The notes: a model not told the origin generated them from the sequence alone. Positions 18,910 through 30,086 are shown, numbered from the stretch's first letter. The stretch: DNA of 64,000 bases from Dactylorhiza incarnata (GCA_033032865.1 JAWHQI010001215.1:38006-102005), one strand, 5' to 3'. Numbers and translations are program-made.

Positions 18910-21339
18910 ATGAGCACACAACTTTTGGAATTGATTCATTCCGACCTCTGTGACTTTCGGAGTCATGCCACTAGAGGGGGAAAGAAGTATCTAATTACCT
19001 TCATTGACGATTTCTCCAGATTTTGTCATGTCTACCTATTGAAATCGAAAGACGAGACATTCGAGACCTTCAAAATCTTCAAATCTCGGGTAGAAAACCA
19101 GTTAAATCTGAAGATTAAGAGACTTAGAAGTGATCGAGGAGGAGAATACACTGCAACTGGGTTTAGGGAGTTCTGTGCCACTGAGGCCATAATCCTTGAA
19201 ACTACAGCTCCTTACTCACCCCAATCAAATGGCGTTGCTGAGCGTAAGAATAGAACTTTAACAGAGATGTTAAATTCTATGCTCCTGACCGCTGGCATGC
19301 CCAATTCCTTTTGGGAGGAAGCAGTCCTTACTGCAAATCACATTCTGAATAGAGTGCCTCACTCAAAGCGCAGTTCTACTCCTTATGAGCTGTGGCATGG
19401 TCATCCTTGTAGATATGACACTCTTAAGACTTGGGGATGTATCGCCTATGTGCGTATACAAGACCTTAAAAGACCTAAGGTGGGACCTAGAATGACAACC
19501 TGCGTCTATCTAGGCAGTGCAGAAGACAGTGCAGCTGGCCGATTTCTGGATCTATCCACTAATTCAGTGATAGAGTCTAGAGATGCTATTTTCTTTGAGC
19601 ATAAATTTATCAAAGATCATGGCCTGACCGTTCCTGGATCTACTGACATGATCTCAGAGTCTACGGTAGAACCTGAAGCTGGCCCCTCTGGCACTGCTCC
19701 CCAACCTTTAGAGGTCGAACCTGTTCCTCTTAGAGTATCTACAAGAGATAGAATCCCTAAGGATTTGGGTGAAAACTTCGTCACCTACCACTTAGAGGAT
19801 GATCTATTTTCCTATCAGGAAGCGATAAGATCGAGAGATGCGTTAATGTGGGCAGAAGCCATCGACGATGAGATGAACTCGCTGCTACAAAATAATACCT
19901 GGCATCTAGTGGACCTACCAAAAGGAGCTAAAGTCCTGGGATGCAAGTGGGTACTGAAGAAGAAACTACATAGCGATGGGTCTATAGCCAGATACAAAGC
20001 ACGTCTAGTAGCTAATGGTTATAAACAACAAGGGGGAATCGACTATTTTGATGTCTATTCACATGTGTGTCACCAATCTACCATTAGAATTCTTCTAGCC
20101 TTAGCCTCTATCGAGAATTTCATCGTCCATCAGATGGACGTGAAAACAGCCTTTTTGAATGGAGAGCTAAATGAAGAGATCTACATGGCACAACCTGAAG
20201 GTTATGTCCATAAAGATCTAAAAGACAAAGTGTGCAAACTCGATAAATCCATCTATGGGCTTAAACAAGCACCTAAGATGTGGCACATGAAGTTTGACCA
20301 AGTGGTAAAGAGCTTTGGATTTCAGTCCAGTCTTTCAGATAAGTGTCTCTATTACCGCTCAATGTCGAACCAAACTGTCATCATATGCCTTTATGTGGAT
20401 GACATGTTGATCCTGGGGTCAGACCTAGCTGTCGTGAGGGATATTAAGTCCGCTCTCGCCAAAGCGTTTGATATGAAGGACCTTGGTCCCGTTGATACCC
20501 TACTAGGTATGAAAGTAAGAGTAGACAAGGGATGTGTCACTCTGAGTCAAGCTAACTACATAGAGCAGATTCTTAATACCTGGGGTTATAAAGATTGTAG
20601 GCATGTTGAAACACCCACTGATCCGAATGTCAAGCTGAGTTCGAATGAAGGAACAAACGTTGACCAAGTCAAGTACTCAAAGATCATTGGAAGTCTCATG
20701 TACGCCACAAGCTGCACTAGACCTGACATTGCTTTCTCTGTAAGCATGCTAAGTCGCTTTACCAGTAGTCCAGGCAAAGAGCATTGGGATGCCCTAAATA
20801 GGATGATGAAGTATCTCAAAGGTACTAAAGACCACGCTCTGTGCTATAGTGGTCACCCTCCTACTTTGGAAGGTTACTCTGATGCCTCCTGGTGTTCAGA
20901 AGTTTCAAACAGCAAGTCCACAAGTGGATTTATATTCACATTGGGTGGCGCTGCAGTTACTTGGAAGTCCAAGAGACAGACTTGCATAGCTTTGTCGTCT
21001 ATGGAAGCCGAGTTATTTTCCTTAGCTTCAGCTGGTGAAGAGGCAGACTGGATCAGAAATTTAATCTTAGACATTCCCTTGTCTAGAGTTCAAATCAATT
21101 CTTTAAGCCTATACTGTGATAATCAGGCTGCAGTCCAAGTTGTTAAGAATGTCCTCTTTAACACTAAGAGACGACATGTACGACTGAGACACGCCCTATT
21201 GAATTATCTTAAAGAACAAGGCGTTATTACTTTGATCGATGTGCGATCAAAGGATAATCTAGCTGATCCACTGACAAAAGGTATGCCCCGAGATCGTTCA
21301 ATCAAAACAGTAGGGGAAATAGGACTCAAAGCGGTTTGA
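18910..21339 (+). CDS. Copia integrase - reverse transcriptase - RNase H polyprotein
   Basis: One 809-codon frame starts at ATG 18910; the same frame is open back to a stop near 18852. The integrase core (residues 1-240) has FIDDFSRF, RSDRGGEY and SPQSNGVAERKNRTL with the D,D-35-E acids. The reverse transcriptase (about 325-570) has KWVLKKKL, MDVKTAFLNGELNEEIYM and YVDDMLI, whose aspartates bind the catalytic metals. RNase H (about 640-809) has GYSDASW, SSMEAELFSL, YCDNQAAV and LADPLTKGMP. No stop or frameshift is visible. This is the best-preserved polymerase in the window, though it lacks the protease that would free it. Confidence 0.92.
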   Translation: MSTQLLELIHSDLCDFRSHATRGGKKYLITFIDDFSRFCHVYLLKSKDETFETFKIFKSRVENQLNLKIKRLRSDRGGEYTATGFREFCATEAIILETTAPYSPQSNGVAERKNRTLTEMLNSMLLTAGMPNSFWEEAVLTANHILNRVPHSKRSSTPYELWHGHPCRYDTLKTWGCIAYVRIQDLKRPKVGPRMTTCVYLGSAEDSAAGRFLDLSTNSVIESRDAIFFEHKFIKDHGLTVPGSTDMISESTVEPEAGPSGTAPQPLEVEPVPLRVSTRDRIPKDLGENFVTYHLEDDLFSYQEAIRSRDALMWAEAIDDEMNSLLQNNTWHLVDLPKGAKVLGCKWVLKKKLHSDGSIARYKARLVANGYKQQGGIDYFDVYSHVCHQSTIRILLALASIENFIVHQMDVKTAFLNGELNEEIYMAQPEGYVHKDLKDKVCKLDKSIYGLKQAPKMWHMKFDQVVKSFGFQSSLSDKCLYYRSMSNQTVIICLYVDDMLILGSDLAVVRDIKSALAKAFDMKDLGPVDTLLGMKVRVDKGCVTLSQANYIEQILNTWGYKDCRHVETPTDPNVKLSSNEGTNVDQVKYSKIIGSLMYATSCTRPDIAFSVSMLSRFTSSPGKEHWDALNRMMKYLKGTKDHALCYSGHPPTLEGYSDASWCSEVSNSKSTSGFIFTLGGAAVTWKSKRQTCIALSSMEAELFSLASAGEEADWIRNLILDIPLSRVQINSLSLYCDNQAAVQVVKNVLFNTKRRHVRLRHALLNYLKEQGVITLIDVRSKDNLADPLTKGMPRDRSIKTVGEIGLKAV

Positions 21340-22240
21340 AACCATCCTAAGTCCGAATGTTTTTGATTCCTTCCTTTGTCAAATCTAGCATATTGTGCTC
21401 CGTTGGTGTTTTTGTTGCTGAATACGAATTTCTGGTTGGTTGTTTCATTCCACATTTGATGATAACAACCTCATCCAGATTCGTCTTCCTTAACTTGGAG
21501 GAGAGTGTTATTCCACATTTGATAACACGATCTAACTTGTTTTGGACCTTCTCCTGTTGATTGGTTCCATTCCACATTTGATGAGTTCCAATTAACCCTA
21601 GAAGAACAGTAACCAGGATATCACACATAGGAACACAGATATAGCTGCGTTGTCCAGAAATCTGAAATCGTTTCGTTTGGAAACAATTCAATAGATTCTG
21701 CGGTTATAACTGAAATACTCTACAAAATATCCTCTTAACTTAATTAAAGTACTACGTTCTTATATGTAGAACTAGATACATGTAGTTCTTCCATAATTGA
21801 ATTCATTCTGAATGAAATTCTCTGTTGGAAATTACAGGAGCTGCCGCTGCAGGAGGAGCACATGCAGACTGGGATCCTGAGAAGGATGACCTGCTGGATG
21901 ATGACTACTAGAGTATCTTCTTGGTTTACTTTCTTTGGCCTAGAGCATTGTTTAGCTCTTTTCTTTTACTTGTTTTTGTTTGGACTATTTATGCTCTTTT
22001 GTTAGTCACGAGACATTAGGTCTTCTGGTACCTATTTCTCTGATTGTACTCTTGACTTTTATGTGATGCTGCCTGGTTTATGCTTTATACTTATGCGTGC
22101 ATACATACTACTGTTTTCTTTCAGTCCAATATATTATAACAGGTACTTACGGACACGGTTGTGTAATGAGTCGAACTGGTTGAACATTACACACACAAAC
22201 CCTTTTCCAACATCGATATACCGCGGACATAGGAGGAGAT
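21340..22240 (+). other. 3' untranslated region with short repeats, possible spliced acidic exon and polypurine tract
   Basis: ATTCCACATTTGAT recurs three times between 21445 and 21590. At 21830-21840 a TTACAG resembles a splice acceptor and is followed by a short open stretch ending DPEKDDLLDDDY and a TAG. The region ends with the purine tract CATAGGAGGAGAT (22228-22240) next to the 3' LTR. Confidence 0.5.
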
Positions 22241-22403
22241 TGTTAGTTCTATTTATAATAATATGTCCGCGCGTGTCAGGACCGACTCGGAACGACCTAA
22301 TGGGTTCCGTGTCACTAGGGAATTGCTCTACGCTGGAGATACTATAAATACCCATTCCACACTTGATGAGGTATTGTGGACTATCTTGAGCGGAGCCTCA
22401 ACA
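22241..22403 (+). repeat. 3' LTR of the young copia element
   Basis: This 163-bp copy is identical to the 5' LTR and is followed by the GATCC target duplicate. Its TATA box is at 22343-22350 and could drive transcription into the flank. Confidence 0.93.
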
Positions 22404-22408
22404 GATCC

Positions 22409-22458
22409 TGCTTCCAGAAATCTTGCTTTCTTCAAGTGGAAAAACCTGGGGTGTTACA
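22409..22458 (+). repeat. LTR remnant, right part
   Basis: It continues the piece at 16923-17049 and ends GGGGTGTTACA. By eye it aligns with 15724-15773 over about 50 bp. Confidence 0.5.
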
Positions 22459-24242
22459 TAATTGCTGGAAAATAATTTATTTAAGAACAGTGAAGAATGA
22501 GGCTATTCCTCATGAATATTAGTGTTTGTGGTTGACATATGGTTCTGTAGGATTTGCATAATGAGCTCATGTTCACATGATTTATCGCCCTCCAAGATAT
22601 GATATATTATAGTTTTTTACTTCATTTTACTACTAATTGGAAGATGGAGCATGTATTACAAATTTTCATTCATATAATATTGAAATTTTGTTTACCTTGC
22701 TCTGAATCGTAACTCTAAGAAGTAGTTCAATTTGTTTGTGGTTTTATTTCTTTTTGGGGATGGTGAGGAAGAATTAATAATTTCAGCAATGCGATAAGTA
22801 AGCTAGAAAAGGCATTGAATTATTTAACATTAATGAGTGTACTGATATATTTTATGTAGTAAATATCATAAACAGAATTTATCTCATTACTCAAAACTTC
22901 CCTTTTGGCAATTAGGCTTCGTTTTTCAAACTTGTTTTTAGACAAATGAAAATATGCTACAAGAAGACAATTCGTATGTGATTAGTGGAGTAATAAGAGA
23001 GAGCAGGATGCTGAAATCAGGCAACAACAGAAGGCATGCATATAAGCTCGCAACACAATTTGCATAATTTTACTCTTGGTTTGTTAGCGTTTATATTTAT
23101 CTTTAAATAATTTCAAAATTTTCGCATACACTAACAATTAAGAAAAAATGTGAACTAATAACTAAATTAACGTTCCAATTAATGCTATGACATTTCAATA
23201 GAAAGCAAGCATCATAACATATTTGATTATTCACACTCATCACACAATAAAGCTAAACAACATGAAAAAAAGATTGATTTACGAATGGGAATGAGAATTG
23301 CAAATTCTAGTGCCAAAAGAGATCGATTTTCTTATATGTTTCTATGGGCGTCGACACAAGATTAGAAGTAAACAGAAGATTTCTCTACAGCTCTGGAACA
23401 ACATTTTTCAACAATCTGAATTGATTACTAAATTGTAATAGTTCCATTATGAAATTTAGTTTCATTACAATTAATGCAACAAGTGAACTCGAGATTTCTC
23501 GGCAAGGCCCGTGACAGCTTTTTTCAACAATCTAAATTATAAAATCCCAGAGGATATTTCTCCAAGCATTTTACTGATGTCGATGTGCCACTCAGAACTA
23601 ATGCTCTTAGGAGCGGAGGATATAGTCAGATACCGCGGCGGTAACATGTATCTGCCCTAAAAATTATTTAGGTTCAATGAATTAGACCGAACTCCTTGTA
23701 GAGGAGACCTCTCCTCTACTGATGAGCAAATAAGGCAGACATTTGCCTTTCAACAAAGAGTGTATCACATCATATTCTTCTTAAAAATCACTTACAAAAA
23801 CATAGCAAAACCAGTCACAGTTAATTTCTGAACAAATGTACATCAGATGTACAAAATAAGATTTTAGAAAAAAAATTACAACAAAACTGAACAGTTTGAA
23901 GACACGGTCAGCGGCCCAGGCCCACTGCTTGTGGGACATGGTCAGCGGCAAAGATGCTATCGTTGCTATACTCTCGGGTAGCCCACGCAAGATTACTTAT
24001 AATAATGACATAAATACCATGAATAACATCTACGTTTACTACTTCTCATCATTCCTCTAGAGGCCCACGACAAGGAGACACTCTATAAACTTATATCTTT
24101 ATCGATCATTGTATACTAGATGCATAACAAATGTTCTATAAACATATTTCTTTAAGTGAAGTCTTATTTTTTGAATCATATCAAAATTGACTAAAAATGT
24201 CAAATTCCTTGTTTGTTTGTGAAACTTGATATTCAACCAAGA
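22459..24242. other. AT-rich DNA without recognisable gene
   Basis: No long frame, RNA gene or retroelement domain is visible. A block at 23895-24015 (ACTCTCGGGTAGCCCACGCA and neighbours) recurs at 25372-25420 and, in part, at 25605-25665. These look like broken LTR sequence of a chromovirus family. The rest may be old repeat or unique intergenic DNA. Confidence 0.4.
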
Positions 24243-24338
24243 AAATAATGAGTATAATCATGATAATTCTATATTGGTTGCACATTACTAGGATGCATGT
24301 ATCAGAAAGTGAACAAAGGGAGAACAACATGTTCATCT

Positions 24339-24369
<31 letters not shown>

Positions 24370-24697
24370 GGTTGGTGCGCATTAAACTTATTAAAAATGA
24401 GAGAGATCAAGTTTATTGGAACTATCATTGCCAAATGTTTTATCCAGAACTTAACGCTTGTCGTCAATGGAGGACTCGACCTTAACATATTAGAGAACTT
24501 GAACACTTTTTGCAACAATAATGATGTATGGAGATGCTGGCCTGAAGAGTCATTCTGCTCCAAATTCTTGATAGACAAATAATTCAAAAGATAAATAGCC
24601 AAAAATCTTTCGCAACAATAATGTTATCTATGAATTCTTATCAAATATTATCTTGGCAAGATTAATATTAGATTATGGTATTATCGTTGGCATGTGA
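24243..24697 (+). repeat. Duplicated segment, copy 1
   Basis: From AATAATGAGTATAATCATG to GGCATGTGA this segment matches 25670-25685 plus 34701-35243, which is copy 2 split by the Tat-like element. In copy 1 a T run followed by about 22 G (24339-24371) replaces roughly 90 bp present in copy 2. Both encode no protein that I recognise. Copy 1 ends where an LTR remnant begins. Confidence 0.7.
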
Positions 24698-25665
24698 TGT
24701 AAGACCCCCTCCCGGAACACAAGACACGGCCGAGGGGAGTCCTATGCCCAGGAAAGCCACATTGCGGAATCGCCAGCACTCGAGCTAGCATCTTCCACCA
24801 GACGCCTATCCTGCCGGCCAAACCAATATCATTGAGCCAACTCATCAATAATACAAAATATGAAGCCATAAATTTCACATATAAGTAAAGGTGTCACAAT
24901 TATACAAAAGCCAGGTAGCTCCGAGAGCTCTTGCGAATATCAGAGTAATAAAAGAAAGGCCCCAAGGGCTACAACTCAAACTAACGCTCACATCTGTCAC
25001 CAATGGTAATGATGGTATCGTTGTCTCCGGCCCTATCGTCCTGACCTAGCTATCCGCCTCCAGCGTCGTGCGCTGTTGCTCTTAGATGTGCTCCTACAAG
25101 AGGGGCACGACAGTTGTTAGTCATAAAGACTAAGTGGCTTCACATCCTCTCCCCCGACGTCTCCAAGGCACCGGGCGGAAGGGAATGAATAGAAGCTGCA
25201 ATATAAACAGTAATGGCAAAAACAGGTGGCAAGGAAAGATGTAATCACAACAGTATATCAATGTATAGGAAGTACATCTAACAAGTAATATGTCAACGAC
25301 ATAGTATAAGAAAGCAGTGTAACAGTACAGAAGTAAGCAATATATTTGCAGTTTCAAACGTACCATAATTTACTCTCGGGTAGCCCACGCAAGATTACTT
25401 ATAATAATGACATAAATTATATGCTCTGATCCAACGCAACCCCAAAATCCATGAATGGCTGATGATATCAAGCGGAGCACAGATCATATCAATTGTAAAG
25501 AAGAGTGAAGAGATATATAAGTTTTAAAGAAACATCATATTATTGTGATGAAAATAAATGCCATCATATATTTTGTACTGTGTTTTTCCATTCTACGTCG
25601 AGGCCGGGGATGCCGTCACCAGGCCCACTGCTTATGGGACACGGTGATCGGCAGAGATGCTATCG
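24698..25665 (-). repeat. Chromovirus LTR remnant
   Basis: It begins TGTAAGACCCCCTCCC, the complement of an LTR end like that of the large chromovirus at 39047. It shares the same order of features: a GGGCTACAACTC block, a CTCCGGCC block and a CTCCAAGGCACCGGGCGGAAGG block corresponding to CTCCTAGGCACCG at 39496. The body is short and broken. Confidence 0.5.
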
Positions 25666-25914
25666 CTGCTAATAATGAGTATAATTGATGGGTACTCATA
25701 ATAGAGCCTCATTTTTATAAGAATGCCTGGCGGAGATATTCATAAAAGGAAGCAAATATTTCCAAAGGCGACGATCGTTTCCAAAAGCGGACAGTTTCCA
25801 AAATCTCTCCTCCCCCAATTCGGCAGGAAAAGTAAGACGCACAAAGCCGCCGCAAACACGACAGAGACTCCCCCTCCAATCACGGGAGGAATCCCCGCCA
25901 TCGCGCCGCATCCC

Positions 25915-26215
25915 GAAAGGGGCGCGGCCAAGTCGCGCCCCCGTAGGGTGCGGCCTTGGCCGCACCCCCTTGGGGTGCGGCCAAGCCGCACCCCACGCGG
26001 GGTGCGGCCAAGCCTCACCCCCTCGGGGTGCGGCCAAGCCGCACCCCCTTGGGGTGCGGTCAAACCCGCACCCCCTCGGGGTGCGCCCGGGCCGCACCCC
26101 CCTTGGGTGCGCCCATGCCGCACCCCTCGGGGTGCGGTCACGCCACGCTCCCTTGGAATATGGTCGCGTCGCCCTCCCCTCCCCACGCGGGGTGCGGCCG
26201 CCTACCTCTCCTTCT
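25915..26215. repeat. GC-rich palindromic array in the 5' LTR
   Basis: Roughly ten units of about 25-30 bp alternate GGGGTGCGGC and GCCGCACCCC around short spacers such as CAA. Each pair could fold into a hairpin. The array is CpG-rich and sits upstream of the TATA box. The 3' LTR copy (32878-33293) is longer and its units are more regular (27 bp). Confidence 0.8.
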
Positions 26216-26432
26216 CTCCCGACAGGGGGGGCTTGCGGGAAGCCCTCACAGGCGTACTTTTCATCAAGAGCAGCACACCCCGATTTCTCCTTAGGGGTGC
26301 GGCTTACCGTTCCGCTATTCACCCGGAGCACTTTGCGGCATAATCAGGACGGCCCCGCAGTTCGTCGCACGCTTGGAGCACTTCAGCGCTAGCGTGCACT
26401 CAGAACGTTTCTGAGCACAGTCAGGAAGCCTT

Positions 26433-26560
26433 CTCACTTTTTGTCTTTCCGGCTTCTCACTTTTTGTCTTTCCGCCGTCTCACTTTTTGTCTTTCCGGCG
26501 TCTCACTTTTTGTCTTTCCGACTTCTCACTTTCTGTCTTTCAGGTTTCTCATTTTTCAGG
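26433..26560 (+). repeat. 23-bp tandem repeat in the 5' LTR
   Basis: Five to six units of TTCTCACTTTTTGTCTTTCC plus three bases follow one another. The same array is at 33515-33645 in the 3' LTR. Confidence 0.85.
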
Positions 26561-26735
26561 AACGGCCAGTCACCTTTTTCACCTCCAACGGAACTGCCCA
26601 AACTGCCCGAAGGGCAAGGCGGTCATTTACGAAAAATGGCGATTCGTGTGCCCCAAATCGGAAAATATGATTCGTCCACCAAGCATTTATGGAAACTACC
26701 AACGACCAAATTACCGGACCGCCCCCGGCTAAAGC

Positions 26736-26743
26736 TATAAAAG
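26736..26743 (+). promoter_or_regulatory. TATA box of the Tat-like LTR
   Basis: TATAAAAG in the context AGCTATAAAAGGAGCCCC is conserved at 33845-33852 in the 3' LTR. It lies downstream of the GC-rich array and would set the start of the genomic RNA about 30 bp further on. Confidence 0.65.
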
Positions 26744-26874
26744 GAGCCCCAGGGCTTCATTTGAAAGGACCTTGACTTCTGGACCCGGGAGAGCTCCTTG
26801 CAGACTTTTGCGGAATTCTCCTTCGGCGCTTGAAGATCTCCTTCGTGGACTTGAAGATCTTCATCATCCCGAAA

Positions 26875-27290
26875 GGCGACTAGCCTTCTCACTTTCGTTC
26901 TCCAGCATTCCCGGAAGGAAAAGGCGACCAGCCTTCTCACTTTCATTCTCCAGCATTCCCGGAAGGAAAAGGCGACCAGCCTTCTCACTTTCGTTCTCCA
27001 GCATTCCCGGAAGGAAAAGGCGACCAGCCTTCTCACTTTCGTTCTCCAGCATTCCCGGAAGGAAAAGGCGACCAGCATTCTCACTTTCGTTCTCCAGCAT
27101 TCCCGGAAGGAAAAGGCGACCAACCTTCTCACTTTCGTTCTCCAGCATTCCCAGAAGGAAAAGGCGACCAGCCTTCTCACTTGCGTTCTCCAGCATTATC
27201 AGAAGGAAGAGGCGACTAGCCTTCTCACTTTTGTTCTCAGAAGGAAAAGGCGACTTGCCTTCTCACTTTGGTTCTCAGAAGGGAAAAAGA
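26875..27290 (+). repeat. 48-bp tandem repeat in the 5' LTR
   Basis: About seven units of 48 bp contain GGCGACCAGCCTTCTCACTT and CCAGCATTCCCGGAAGGAAA. Two shortened units follow. Since 48 is divisible by three, open frames arise on both strands; I do not count them as genes. The matching array in the 3' LTR is at 33984-34395. Confidence 0.9.
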
Positions 27291-27595
27291 CTTAGTTTTT
27301 CCGAGAGGTGGCCTGTCACCCTCGGAGTTCTCTCTCTCTCTCCATCATTGTAACGAGCAGCGGCCTGTCGCGATCGAGTTCTAGCGTACAAATTGTAACC
27401 CCCCAGGAGATAGTGAAGTTTGGTCGGCACAGCTCCGGCCGCGTGGTTTTTTACCCTTTCCGGGTTTTCCACGTTAAAAAATCCCATCGTACTCGACAAA
27501 TCTCTAATTGACTGTTTGCGCGCTTAGTTCGCTCACGAGCTAAGGTGGTTCAAGTGGACCGGTCTACCAAGAGCCCTAAGCGTTCCGCAACAGTT

Positions 27596-27613
27596 TGGCG
27601 CCGTCTGTGGGAA
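27596..27613 (+). promoter_or_regulatory. Primer binding site of the Tat-like element
   Basis: TGGCGCCGTCTGTGGGAA lies three bases after the LTR end. This form is common in plant Tat-type Ty3/gypsy elements and fixes the orientation. Confidence 0.8.
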
Positions 27614-27689
27614 CTGGATTCCCAAATTCCAAGCAAAGAATTTCCGAGCGCGGTACCCCGCTTCGCCGGAGTTCACGGAACCGGCAAGA

Positions 27690-29189
27690 GTGGACACCTC
27701 CCCCGAGTTATCCGACGCGTGCAGTTCTTCAATTCTAGAGAACCCGGCAAAAGGGGCGCTCATCGCTGCACCCATCTGGCCCCTTTGGCCTGAATCGACT
27801 GGCAAACAGGCCCCTCCCGCGGGAGGACAGGATCCGGGCAACGACAAATATCAACAAAGGCGATCCCCTCTGTCAAAAATAGTTTTGGCATACCCGATTC
27901 CGTCATGGCTGAAGCTCCCGCGCTGCGAAGAGTTCCACGGGGCAGAGGACCCATACGAGCACGTTAACCACTTCCTGGTAATGATGCGGATGTTTGGACT
28001 GCCCGACCAGATCAGTTGCAAGATCTTCACCAAAACCCTGCGCGGGGACGCCCTCCGCTGGTATCAAGCCCTGCCAAACGGAGTGATTCACAACTTCACC
28101 GAGTTATCCCAACTGTTCGTCGAATGGCACGAAACGCGCTCAACAAAGATTCAAGAAGAAGAGAAGCCCGACACGGACGAACCACCCCTCCTAGGGGAGG
28201 CGGGACGAAGCAAGCAGCCAGAAAAGATCCGCACAAACTTTCACCAAGAGCGTCCCTGCGCATGGATGGACTTCACCTTGGACGCAAGCATAGGGAGTCC
28301 CCCCTGTGAGTTGAGGAAATCATTGATAACTCACCGCATCTCCTTCAACGTCCTATTCCTGGCAGCAATAGTTCGGCTCAAACTCCTGAGCGGGAACCTC
28401 AAGCTTAGGGCCAGCGACGCGGAGCTCCCAGATGGAACTACAGTACCAACCGTAGGAATTATCACCCTCCCCGTCCAAGTGGGGGTGCACCCAAAACCAG
28501 TCCAGTACAATGTACAATTCGTCGTCGCCGGAGCAGACTCCCCTTACGACGCAATATTTGGGAGCCTCCTACTGGACGCCCTGGACCACGACGTTTCCAT
28601 GTCCGGACGCATGGCCAGCAAAGGGAGTTTTCTCAAAAGCGCGATGCACGGTCTCGACACACCTACCTCCAGGCTCCCTTGGATCAACAACAACCCATCA
28701 CCGAAACCAAAGTATGAGAAGCAGGGTGCGCGGAAAGGCCACGCAACTCCTGCAATAGTTGGAAAAGCCAAACTTCAGGCAATGGCGGATCCGCCGCCCT
28801 TCGATATGAGTCGCAAGAGAAAGGGACAGCAGTAGCAGCCCGAGGAGGCCGAACTGCCCGCTCAGAACCAAACAAACCGCCCCCGAGAGCTGGCAAGCCA
28901 AGGCTCCCGAAACTTCACCCCGCTAAACACACCACGCGAACATATATTGTCCATAATCTGTAATAGCAAGATCATCCACTGGCCCAAAAAGCTCTCCCTG
29001 CACAGGGGAGATCAATCTCAGTTTTGCCACTTCCACAAAGGCCGAGGACACCGAACGGAGCAATGTGCTCGACTGAAAGATGAAATCGAACGCCTTGTCC
29101 AATTAGGACACTTAGAGGCCTTCCGCAAGGAGACACAGAAGAAGGCCAACGAAGGTCAACCGTCAGGCCACGGTCGCCCACCAAGCTGA
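27690..29189 (+). pseudogene. Tat-like Gag frame with protease-like segment in the middle and one internal TAG
   Basis: The frame opens at a GTG (27690) and has no in-frame ATG before the capsid core. The capsid core (codons 85-165) shows FHGAEDPYEHVNHFLVMMRM and DALRWYQALPNG, the Retrotrans_gag pattern. Codons about 225-310 instead resemble the C-terminal half of a retropepsin, ending DSPYDAIFGSLLLDAL, without a DTG active site. After a single TAG at 28833 the same frame continues to FTPLNTPREHIL and the knuckle FCHFHKGRGHRTEQC, the normal end of Tat Gag. So a piece of protease sits inside Gag, before the knuckle. It may be a relic, or a defective Gag still able to be packaged. Confidence 0.75.
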
Positions 29190-29514
29190 ACAACCGAAAA
29201 GACTCGGGCAAGCGTAACGCAAATGAAGCTCAACGTTATCTTCTCTTTCAATTAAACCTGTATCAGAAACTTATCGACTCCGGAATCGCAAGACTACACT
29301 TGCGCATGTATCAATATTCTTTTTTAAATTAAATTTTACTTGCTTTAAGCCATTCTACTGCAGGTACCGCTTCGGGGCCCTGCCCTGGGGACTTTGCACC
29401 GCCGTCGATTGAAGGTTCGCCCTTCTCCTCCTCCGTCAAGTCCCGGTGTCATAGGGGCCTGCCCCCCCCCCCCCCCCCACCCCCTGCGTTCACCTCGGTT
29501 TGAATACACCCGCT
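29190..29514 (+). other. Non-coding spacer with C run
   Basis: No gene is visible. A run of about 19 C lies at 29462-29480. The stretch leads into the minisatellite. Confidence 0.5.
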
Positions 29515-29800
29515 ATTCACCGGCCAAAGCCGCGAGCACAGACTCGTGAACCAAAGCCGCGAGCACAGACTCGTGCACCAAAGCCGCGAGCACAGACTCG
29601 TGCACCAAAGCCGCGAGCACAGACTCGTGCACCAAAGCCGCGAGCACGGACTCGTGCACCAAAGCCGCGAGCACAGACTCGTGCACCAAAGCCGCGAGCC
29701 CAGACTCGTGCACCAAAGCCGCGAGCCCAGACTCGTGCACCAAATCCACGAGCACAGAATCGTGCGAGAAAGCCGCAAGCACAGACTTGCGCAAACTAAC
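29515..29800 (+). repeat. 27-bp minisatellite
   Basis: About ten units with the core CCAAAGCCGCGAGCACAGAC lie in tandem, the last ones diverged. The period is divisible by three, so frames are open on both strands without evidence of coding. It is followed by a short TA repeat near 29805. The array lies between gag and the 3' end of the antisense gene. Confidence 0.9.
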
Positions 29801-30086
29801 TTTTTATATATATATATATACATCTGTAAGTCGCGGGCTCCGTCTCGTGTGAAACTCATTTTGAAAACAAACAAACTATGCAGGTGCCAACAACCAGATT
29901 AACAGGATCGCACAAAGAAGTAAATACGATGAACACAATAGGAGGGTACAACCGCGTCAGCTCAACGCTGCGCACAAAACAGACAACAATACTGAAAGCG
30001 GAAAAGCAAAATGCAAACAAACCAACTCAAAACGACACACAAGCAAACAATGGCATGGAAAGCAAGGAAACAGAAGATGATCAACG

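Larger units (their letters stand above)
17050..22403 (+). mobile_element. Young Ty1/copia element with 163-bp identical LTRs (5354 bp)
   Basis: Two LTRs of 163 bp (17050-17212 and 22241-22403) are identical by eye over their full length. They are flanked by a perfect 5-bp target duplication GATCC (17045-17049 and 22404-22408). Between them lie a long leader, gag, part of the integrase zinc region and an intact 809-codon integrase-RT-RNase H frame. Zinc knuckle and protease are deleted. Identical LTRs mean very recent insertion, so this defective element probably used a relative's protease. Confidence 0.93.
25686..27592 (+). repeat. 5' LTR of the Tat-like element (1907 bp)
   Basis: It holds three separate tandem arrays in order: GC-rich palindromes (25915-26215), a 23-bp repeat (26433-26560) and a 48-bp repeat (26875-27290). 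A TATA box lies between the second and third, so the 48-bp array lies in the transcribed part. Many open frames over the arrays are by-products of repeat periods divisible by three. Confidence 0.9.

Noticed and set aside
24397..24582. Short host gene in the duplicated segment
   Set aside because: The 61-codon frame has no recognisable features and is not kept in the second copy.
25696..27353. Several frames of 110-210 codons in the Tat-like LTR, repeated in the 3' LTR
   Set aside because: They follow tandem repeats whose periods divide by three and appear on both strands. No domain is present.
29500..29902. Repeat proteins encoded by the 27-bp minisatellite
   Set aside because: Frames are open on both strands only because the unit length is a multiple of three.
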